A DNA stretch of 10,691 nt, from NCBI GenBank assembly GCA_029007575.1, contig JAQXIB010000081.1:1-10691 (forward strand), given 5' to 3'. Shown here in pieces: positions 6,243 through 10,691 of this stretch (its first letter is position 1; each line of letters begins with the position of its first letter). A model generated the notes under the pieces. The model did not search any database. It was not told the origin of the DNA and worked only from the letters and a program-made list of their open reading frames with translations. The position numbers and the translations under genes are program-made. The DNA comes from Clostridiales bacterium (GTDB lineage Bacteria; Bacillota; Clostridia; Oscillospirales; Ruminococcaceae).

Positions 6243-8354
6243 ATGAGTGACAGTATTGAGAAAAAGATCCGCACCGCCGCGGCGCGCGCCGGAAAAAACG
6301 GTTTTTCCCGACGGGAACTGCTGACCAAATCCCGCCTTTCGGCCAAGGAGCAAAACAGCTTTCCTGCCGCGCTGAAACGGTTGGAGGAATCGGGGGAAAT
6401 CCTCCGCCATCAAAACCGATACTTCTCGGCAAAAAAGCTGGGACTGCATACCGCGGTGATCACGAGGCTGAATAAAACATTCGGCTTCGCGGTACAGCAA
6501 AGCAATGACCAGGAGGTCTTTATCCCCGGCAAATTCCTGCGCGGGGCGCTTCCCGGCGATACGGTACAACTGCGCTATATTCCTTCCCGTCGGGAGGAAG
6601 GCGGATTGGAGGGAGAGGTCATCCGCATCCTCGAACAAGGCAGCGGAGAATTTTCGGGGGTGCTGGTCATGGAGGAAGGCAGGCCGGCAGTCTTACCGGA
6701 CAGCTTTGCCCGCTTTTCGATCCCGGTAATCAAAGGCAGGACTAACGGCTGCAATATCGGGGACAAAGTGACAGCGCAGGTGATTCTGCGGGGACTCAAG
6801 CACGCCGATCATCGCTGCCGCATTCTGGAGGGCTTCGGCGCAAGCAGCAAAGCGGCTTCCTGTGCCAAAGCCGTTCTGAAGATCAACGGGATTCCGGAGG
6901 CATTTTCGGAAGCTGCCTTGGAACAGGCGGAATATCTTGCCGCCCGAGGCATTCAGCCGAGCGATCTGACCAATCGGCTGGATCTCCGCAACGAGCTAAT
7001 CTTCACCATTGATTCCGCCGATTCCAAGGATTTGGATGACGCGATCTCGCTTATCAAACTGGGGGACAGCTATCAGCTCGGGGTGCATATTGCCGATGTT
7101 TCCCGCTATGTCACCAAAGGCTCGCCGCTGGAGGAAGAAGCCTTTTCCCGCGGCACCAGCTTATACTATGCCGATCGGGTGGTGCCGATGCTGCCCGAGG
7201 CGCTGTCCAACGGCATCTGCTCGTTAAATCCCGATGAGGACAGGCTGGCGTTTTCGGCCCTGCTGACCGTCAGCCAAGACGGGAAACTGATCGATTTTGA
7301 CTTTCAAAAATCGGTCATCCGCTCCCGCGTCAAAGGCGTTTACAGCGAGATCAACCAGATACTGGCGCATACGGCATCTCCCGAGATCAACCAAAAATAT
7401 GCCGCTCTGACCGACACTTTATTCCAAATGGAGCAACTTGCCGATATTCTGACCGCCAACCGCAAAGAGCGCGGCGCTCCCGACATCGACACCACCGAGA
7501 GCAAAATCATCATCGGAGAGGATGGCGCCGTTTCGGATATCAAGCCGCGGGAACGGGGAAAATCCGAGCGGATGATCGAGGAGTTCATGCTGCTTGCCAA
7601 CCAAGCGGCGGCAGCCCTCGGCAGAAAGCTGGAGCTTCCGTTTGTCTACCGTGTCCATGAGTCTCCCGCTCCCGAAAAAGCGGAGAATTTACAAGAAATT
7701 CTTCGTCTGCTGGGACTGCCGGTGCCGGCTTTCGGGGCAGAGGTACAGCCGGGGCAGCTTGCCGGCGTGCTGGCAAACGCCAAAGGCACGCGGTATGAGG
7801 CGTTGATCAATGTGTATGTGCTGCGCTCGATGGCAAAGGCGAAATACAGTGAACAACCGCTTGGCCATTTCGGACTGGTATTACAGGATTATGCCCATTT
7901 TACTTCCCCAATCCGCCGTTATCCCGATTTAGCGATCCACCGCATCCTGTCCGATCTGGTGTCGGGAACACCGGCAGCAAAGCTCCAAAAAAGGTATCAT
8001 AAATTTGCGCCCTCTGCCGCACAGCAGGCGACTTGCACCGAGCTGCGCGCCATGCAGGCGGAGCGGGAATGTGAGGATTGCTACAAAGCCGAATTTATGA
8101 CGGGCCATCTCAACGAGCCGTTTGAGGGGCAGGTGTCCTCGGTGACGCCACAGGGACTGTATGTTGAACTTCCGAACACCGTCGAGGGGCTGGTTCGCAC
8201 CGAGAGCTTGGGAGAAGGCTATGAATTTGATGGACTAATTGAGCTAAAAGCGCCCGGCTGCAAGGGCTACCGAGTGGGAGACACCATAAAAGTGATCTGC
8301 GTGCGGGCCGATGTCAACAGCGGTCAAATTGATTTCGAGCCGGCGGAAGACTAA
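6243..8354 (+). CDS. rnr: Ribonuclease R
   Basis: A 703-residue processive 3'-to-5' exoribonuclease of the RNase II/R family, which degrades structured RNA and takes part in rRNA and tmRNA quality control. An N-terminal winged-helix-like segment (about 1-65) is followed by cold-shock-type barrels (about 68-200). The RNB catalytic core has FTIDSADSKDLDDAISL (254-270); Asp257, Asp263, Asp265 and Asp266 have exactly the spacing of the metal-binding aspartates of E. coli RNase II. GVHIADVSRYV (280-290) and FTSPIRRYPDL (553-563) are further family motifs. A C-terminal S1 domain spans about 626-700. There is no Lys-rich tail. AAAGGG lies 7 bases before ATG 6243. The upstream terminator implies its own promoter in 6179-6230, but I see no clear consensus there. 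smpB, a frequent downstream neighbour, is absent. Confidence 0.96.
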   Translation: MSDSIEKKIRTAAARAGKNGFSRRELLTKSRLSAKEQNSFPAALKRLEESGEILRHQNRYFSAKKLGLHTAVITRLNKTFGFAVQQSNDQEVFIPGKFLRGALPGDTVQLRYIPSRREEGGLEGEVIRILEQGSGEFSGVLVMEEGRPAVLPDSFARFSIPVIKGRTNGCNIGDKVTAQVILRGLKHADHRCRILEGFGASSKAASCAKAVLKINGIPEAFSEAALEQAEYLAARGIQPSDLTNRLDLRNELIFTIDSADSKDLDDAISLIKLGDSYQLGVHIADVSRYVTKGSPLEEEAFSRGTSLYYADRVVPMLPEALSNGICSLNPDEDRLAFSALLTVSQDGKLIDFDFQKSVIRSRVKGVYSEINQILAHTASPEINQKYAALTDTLFQMEQLADILTANRKERGAPDIDTTESKIIIGEDGAVSDIKPRERGKSERMIEEFMLLANQAAAALGRKLELPFVYRVHESPAPEKAENLQEILRLLGLPVPAFGAEVQPGQLAGVLANAKGTRYEALINVYVLRSMAKAKYSEQPLGHFGLVLQDYAHFTSPIRRYPDLAIHRILSDLVSGTPAAKLQKRYHKFAPSAAQQATCTELRAMQAERECEDCYKAEFMTGHLNEPFEGQVSSVTPQGLYVELPNTVEGLVRTESLGEGYEFDGLIELKAPGCKGYRVGDTIKVICVRADVNSGQIDFEPAED

Positions 8355-8428
8355 GGATAAGCTACGCTGTCCATCCTGCCTGCCAAGTCTTCCTTCCTAC
8401 ATTGATTCAAGATTCGGCGCGCATCCAT

Positions 8429-8465
8429 AAATTTAAGCGTGAGGAAAATCCCCACGCTTAAATTT
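8429..8465. terminator. Bidirectional terminator between rnr and the convergent small gene
   Basis: A 13-bp perfect stem (8429-8441/8453-8465), extended inward by GG/CC after one mismatch, has an A-rich start and T-rich end, so it reads as a terminator on both strands. It lies 74 bases past rnr and 35 bases past the stop of the minus-strand gene. The bases between rnr and the hairpin hold nothing I can identify. Confidence 0.8.
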
Positions 8466-8500
8466 GTTATCTGTTTATTTTTGATACATAGCAACTATCG

Positions 8501-8683
8501 TTACTCATCATCGTGAAAATCACCGGTCCAGCCAAAGCTCACTGACATTTCTTCTTCCTCCGGCAGCTTTAAGGTGGTTATATAGGATCCGCAGACGCCG
8601 AGCTCGTTCAAAACAATCTCTTTCCGGGTACAATGGTCGTTTTTATAAAATACGCAGATTTTATTTTGACAGATAACCTTCAT
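8501..8683 (-). CDS. Small four-cysteine protein, putative zinc-binding
   Basis: A 60-residue protein with cysteines at 5, 10, 18 and 31 in the pattern CQNKIC, DHC, GVCGSY. The C-x4-C-x7-C-x12-C arrangement with polar N, K and T residues resembles short DUF1540-like or other small clostridial cysteine proteins thought to bind a metal ion. The remaining half is acidic (EEEE, ending DFHDDE) and has no membrane segment. The start is well supported: AAGGGGGAG precedes ATG 8683 by 5 bases. A consensus promoter with a large palindrome lies about 130 bases upstream, and the gene converges on rnr with a shared terminator. Function is unknown; a metal-sensing, redox or regulatory role is only a guess. 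Confidence 0.75.
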   Translation of the reverse strand: MKVICQNKICVFYKNDHCTRKEIVLNELGVCGSYITTLKLPEEEEMSVSFGWTGDFHDDE

Positions 8684-8803
8684 ATATTCTCCCCCTTTTC
8701 AACGAAAACCGGCTCTGCAAACCGCGCTTTGTTTGCTTCCCGCTGTTTTTCCTTTTCAAGGCAGTCCGTCCGAGTGACAAATTACAGCTATAATCCTTTT
8801 TCG

Positions 8804-8840
8804 GTAATAATTATTCATATTATATATGAATAATTATTAC
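8804..8840. promoter_or_regulatory. 37-bp perfect palindrome, probable repressor operator
   Basis: The 17-base arms (8804-8820 and 8824-8840) are exact reverse complements around TAT. Each arm itself contains the palindrome AATAATTATT. The element covers the spacer, the -10 box and the predicted start of the minus-strand promoter, where a bound repressor would block RNA polymerase. It does not fit the 7-1-7 Fur/PerR/Zur box, since the inner palindromes have no central base. Without a T-run on either side it is a poor terminator. Confidence 0.75.
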
Positions 8841-8847
8841 TTGTCAA
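8819..8847 (-). promoter_or_regulatory. Perfect sigma-A promoter for the cysteine-protein gene
   Basis: On the minus strand TTGACA (8847-8842) is followed by exactly 17 bases and TATAAT (8824-8819). Both hexamers match consensus at all positions. Transcription should begin near 8812, giving a leader of about 130 bases before ATG 8683. So strong a promoter inside a palindrome suggests tight repression. Confidence 0.85.
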
Positions 8848-8864
8848 CAATCTCGACCGATTCG

Positions 8865-8873
8865 TGCTAAAAT
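8865..8873 (+). promoter_or_regulatory. Candidate extended -10 for the ribbon-helix-helix gene
   Basis: TGCTAAAAT is an extended -10 (TG, one base, TAAAAT). The nearest -35-like hexamer, TTGTCA at 8841-8846, is 21 bases away, longer than usual, so recognition would depend on the TG extension. It would give a leader of roughly 140 bases before ATG 9019. Confidence 0.35.
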
Positions 8874-9018
8874 ATTATGGGGTTTCGTTGGAAAAGATTT
8901 GATATTTTCTTCCGACAGACAACGCAATATTTTTCGTAATAGATCATAATTGATGGCCGCAAGCATATCCTGTTTGTGAAAGTCCGACCAAGACACAAGA
9001 AAGGAAAGATTTCCAGTC

Positions 9019-9180
9019 ATGAAGCCACTTAAAGAGCGGGTCAGCATTTCTCTGGATCCGGATGTAATTGAAGAAACGAAAAAATTAGCGGAAGAGGCAG
9101 ATCGCCCTTTCTCTCAATATATCAATATCGTCTTAAAACATAATATCAAAAACCAAAAAGAAAAACAAGATATTTTGTAA
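9019..9180 (+). CDS. Ribbon-helix-helix (CopG/Arc-type) DNA-binding protein, antitoxin-like
   Basis: A 53-residue protein. RVSISLDPDVIEETKKLAEE gives the N-terminal beta strand (about residues 7-12) and first helix, and RPFSQYINIVLKHNI gives the turn and second helix. The length and the SISLDP.V pattern are typical of the ribbon-helix-helix fold, in which a dimer inserts the paired strands into the major groove. The tail is Lys-rich. AAGGAAAG lies 10 bases before the ATG. No toxin gene follows: downstream are about 95 unremarkable bases and two terminators, so it is either a solitary regulator or an orphan antitoxin. Composition is much AT-richer than the housekeeping genes, which suggests separate origin. 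It may bind the nearby palindrome at 8804-8840. Confidence 0.82.
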   Translation: MKPLKERVSISLDPDVIEETKKLAEEADRPFSQYINIVLKHNIKNQKEKQDIL

Positions 9181-9274
9181 ATTTCTGTCGATTTCACCGG
9201 TTAAGATTTTAATCTATTTCACAGCATCGCCGTATCAAACCACGATGAGTTTTGCGGCATCATTTTTCAAACAG

Positions 9275-9314
9275 AAAAAGCGTGGCTACTGTTTTTGAGT
9301 AACCACGCTTTTTT
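9275..9314 (+). terminator. Intrinsic terminator after the ribbon-helix-helix gene
   Basis: AAAAAGCGTGG (9275-9285) pairs with CCACGCTTTTT (9303-9313), with a further ACT/AGT pairing inside. A run of six T (9309-9314) ends it. Its core GCGTGG/CCACGC recalls the AGCGTG core of the terminator after rnr. Confidence 0.88.
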
Positions 9315-9353
9315 CCATCCTCCGCCTAAACGGCAGGCGGAGGATGGTTTTTT
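9315..9353 (+). terminator. Second intrinsic terminator, abutting the first
   Basis: A perfect 13-bp GC-rich stem (9315-9327/9335-9347) with a 7-base loop is followed by six T (9348-9353). It begins at the base after the T-run of the preceding terminator, so that T-run also sits directly before its stem. Together the pair should insulate the tetR operon from upstream transcription. Confidence 0.9.
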
Positions 9354-9406
9354 GTACGGCGACAGCCGTTCGGCCAAATCGATTCTGATTTGGTCGGCAG
9401 ACATTG

Positions 9407-9435
9407 TTTACAAATATTCGGATAATTATTAAAAT
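9407..9435 (+). promoter_or_regulatory. Sigma-A-type promoter for tetR
   Basis: TTTACA (9407-9412) and TAAAAT (9430-9435) are separated by exactly 17 bases. The spacer contains GATAATTATTA, close to the repeated core of the palindrome at 8804-8840. Confidence 0.6.
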
Positions 9436-9475
9436 CTATACTTGTTTGTTTCTTTTATTTTCACAATTTCCGTAG

Positions 9476-9481
9476 TATAAT
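9476..9481 (+). promoter_or_regulatory. Alternative -10 box for tetR
   Basis: TATAAT matches consensus fully and lies 50 bases before the tetR ATG, but the expected -35 position holds only a T-rich stretch. It may be a second, activator-dependent or weak promoter. Confidence 0.4.
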
Positions 9482-9518
9482 GAAACTGTAATATTGAACG
9501 ATTGTTTAACTTTGGAAA

Positions 9519-9524
9519 AAGGGG
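9519..9524 (+). promoter_or_regulatory. Ribosome binding site selecting ATG 9532 for tetR
   Basis: AAGGGG with a 7-base spacer precedes ATG 9532. A longer TTG start at 9502 would place this site inside the coding region and add residues before the usual TetR helix 1. Confidence 0.8.
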
Positions 9525-9531
9525 CGGTGAA

Positions 9532-10122
9532 ATGCAGATCCAAAAAGAAGAAGTCCGCAACAGCATCGTGGAAGCGGCAAAAGAGGAATTTCTTCGCAAC
9601 GGCTACCGGCGCACTTCGATGCGGGCGATTGCCGAGCGGGCAGGAATCACGCCCGGCAATATTTATGCATATTTCCGGGGAAAAGCGGATTTGCTGGATG
9701 TGATCACCCGCCCGACGCTGGCCGAGCTCAACCGCTTGATCTCGGAGGTGTCCAAAGGCGCTCAGATCAGCAAGCCGACCATTCTCGAAATGGCGGAAGA
9801 GATCACCTCAGTTTTTTTGAACAACCGCACCCAGTTTTTGATTTTAATCAACGGCTGCGCCGGCTCCAAGTATGAACACATCAGAGAGCGAATTTGTTCC
9901 TGCGCCATAACGCGGATGGAGGGAGAGCTGATGCCGTTGCTGCCTGTGGACATGCAAAGCAAATCGCTGCTCGAGATGATGGCGAACGCGTTGATCTCGG
10001 GCTTTTTTTACCTATTCGGTCAGTATGACGGCAACGAGGAGAAGCTGCGCAAAACGATGCGGGATTTTATGATGATCACGCTATATCATATCCGAACGCC
10101 CGACGGGGAAGAAACACGGTAG
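9532..10122 (+). CDS. TetR/AcrR family transcriptional regulator
   Basis: A 196-residue protein from ATG 9532. The N-terminal DNA-binding domain is clear: IVEAAKEEFLRNGYRRTSMR (12-31), then the helix-turn-helix AIAERAGITPGNIYAYFRGK (32-51) ending in the KADLLD that normally closes the TetR_N domain. Residues 55-196 form the ligand-binding and dimerisation part, mostly helical with no recognised ligand signature. The ABC transporter ATPase gene begins 14 bases after the stop, so the two are almost surely co-transcribed, and the protein probably represses its own operon until a substrate of the transporter is present. No obvious operator palindrome was found directly over its promoter. Confidence 0.92.
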   Translation: MQIQKEEVRNSIVEAAKEEFLRNGYRRTSMRAIAERAGITPGNIYAYFRGKADLLDVITRPTLAELNRLISEVSKGAQISKPTILEMAEEITSVFLNNRTQFLILINGCAGSKYEHIRERICSCAITRMEGELMPLLPVDMQSKSLLEMMANALISGFFYLFGQYDGNEEKLRKTMRDFMMITLYHIRTPDGEETR

Positions 10123-10136
10123 AAAGGATTTTTATC

Positions 10137-10691
10137 ATGGAAAGCTTTGTGACACTCAAGGATGTTTACAAACGGTATCAGATGGGGGAAGTAACGATCA
10201 CGGCCTCAGACGGAGTATCGTTTGAAATCAACAAAGGCGAATTTGCCGTTGTAGTAGGAAGCAGCGGCGCCGGAAAGACCACCATCCTAAACATTTTAGG
10301 CGGGATGGATTCCTGCGACGAGGGAACGATTTTAGTAGACGGCAACGACATCGCCAAGTACAATGCCAAACAACTGACCGAATACCGCCGGTTTGACATC
10401 GGCTTTGTGTTTCAGTTTTACAATTTGGTGCCGAATCTGACCGCGAAGGAGAACGTCGAGCTTGCGACCCAGATATCCAAGGATTCACTGGATCCCGCCG
10501 AGGTGCTCAGGGAGGTCGGTTTGGGAGACCGGCTCGACAACTTTCCGGCGCAGCTTTCGGGCGGAGAACAGCAGCGGGTTTCGATCGCGAGGGCGCTTGC
10601 AAAACGGCCCAAGCTATTACTCTGCGACGAGCCGACCGGCGCGCTGGATTACAACACCGGAAAGACGATTTTAAAGCTACTACAGGACACC
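10137..10691 (+). CDS. ABC transporter ATP-binding protein, MacB/LolD type (3' end outside window)
   Basis: The first 185 residues of an ATPase subunit. Walker A is GSSGAGKT (41-48), the Q-loop is FQFYNLVPNL (92-101), the ABC signature is LSGGEQQRVSIARAL (140-154), and Walker B LLLCDEP (160-166) is followed by the D-loop GALD (168-171). The H-loop lies beyond the window. The Q-loop form and GEVTITASDGVSFEINKGEF are typical of the MacB/LolD/FtsE group, which in Gram-positive bacteria pairs with a FtsX-like permease for export of, or resistance to, peptides and antibiotics. GAAAGGA lies 8 bases before ATG 10137. A permease gene is expected just downstream but cannot be seen. Confidence 0.94.
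   Translation, partial: MESFVTLKDVYKRYQMGEVTITASDGVSFEINKGEFAVVVGSSGAGKTTILNILGGMDSCDEGTILVDGNDIAKYNAKQLTEYRRFDIGFVFQFYNLVPNLTAKENVELATQISKDSLDPAEVLREVGLGDRLDNFPAQLSGGEQQRVSIARALAKRPKLLLCDEPTGALDYNTGKTILKLLQDT

Larger units (their letters stand above)
8684..9018. other. AT-rich divergent regulatory region
   Basis: This stretch separates the minus-strand cysteine protein from the plus-strand ribbon-helix-helix gene. It holds the 37-bp palindrome, a perfect-consensus promoter for the minus strand, a candidate extended -10 for the plus strand and long leaders on both sides (about 130 and 140 bases). A start-less open frame of 33 codons on the minus strand (8680-8781) ends with TGA overlapping the cysteine-protein ATG. 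I see no other gene in it. Confidence 0.6.
9354..9531 (+). other. Leader and promoter region of the tetR operon
   Basis: Two small inverted repeats, ACGGC/GCCGT (9356-9360/9365-9369) and CCAAATC/GATTTGG (9374-9380/9387-9393, extendable with a G-T pair), are followed by an AT-rich promoter zone. No coding frame is seen before the tetR ribosome binding site. Confidence 0.5.

Noticed and set aside
8804..8840. Fur, PerR or Zur box
   Set aside because: Those boxes are 7-1-7 with a central base; the nested palindromes here have an even length and the overall arms are 17 bases.
8804..8840. Transposon terminal repeat or attachment site
   Set aside because: A single palindrome with no flanking target duplication, no second copy at the other end and no recombinase nearby; promoter overlap explains it better.
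8877..8939. 20-codon plus-strand frame starting just after the candidate -10
   Set aside because: Its start would lie almost at the transcription start with no ribosome binding site.
8844..9047. Minus-strand open frame of 67 codons opposite the ribbon-helix-helix start
   Set aside because: It has no ribosome binding site, it overlaps the better-supported plus-strand gene and the promoter region, and its product is unlike anything I know.
9502..9531. TTG start for the TetR gene at 9502
   Set aside because: The ribosome binding site for ATG 9532 lies inside this extension, and the TetR domain begins normally from 9532.

Overview
The window reads as chromosomal DNA of a Gram-positive bacterium of the Bacillota, most likely class Clostridia. 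The evidence is the gene set (MltG, a U32 tRNA-hydroxylation protein, an HD-domain class II CCA enzyme, TmcAL, RNase R), strong AGGAGG-type ribosome binding sites, intrinsic terminators with U-tracts, and near-consensus sigma-A promoters. Base composition is balanced in the housekeeping genes and clearly AT-richer from about 8680 to 9500. I cannot name the species.

Region 1 (1-928): the 3' end of mltG, a cell-wall transglycosylase, then about 435 bases without a gene. That gap is packed with inverted repeats, including a 17-bp perfect palindrome at the mltG stop, a predicted three-way junction (791-860) and a 15-bp hairpin just upstream of the next gene.

Region 2 (938-6178): four closely spaced genes on the plus strand, probably one operon ending in a clear terminator. 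Three act on tRNA: a U32 protein of the TrhP type (wobble U34 hydroxylation), the CCA-adding enzyme, and TmcAL (acetylation of C34 in elongator tRNA-Met). The fourth encodes an unrecognised 462-residue membrane protein.

Region 3 (6243-8500): rnr (RNase R), ending in a strong hairpin shared with a small convergent minus-strand gene for a four-cysteine protein of 60 residues.

Region 4 (8680-9355): an AT-rich accessory patch. The small minus-strand gene has a perfect-consensus promoter (TTGACA, 17 bp, TATAAT) buried in a 37-bp perfect palindrome that looks like a repressor operator. On the other side, divergently, lies a 53-residue ribbon-helix-helix protein gene with no toxin partner. Two intrinsic terminators placed end to end close this patch.

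Region 5 (9407-10691): a TetR-family regulator with its own promoter region, followed after 14 bases by the ATPase of a MacB/LolD-like ABC transporter, cut by the window end. This looks like a self-regulated efflux or peptide-resistance operon.

No CRISPR array, tRNA, rRNA, transposase or phage gene is visible.
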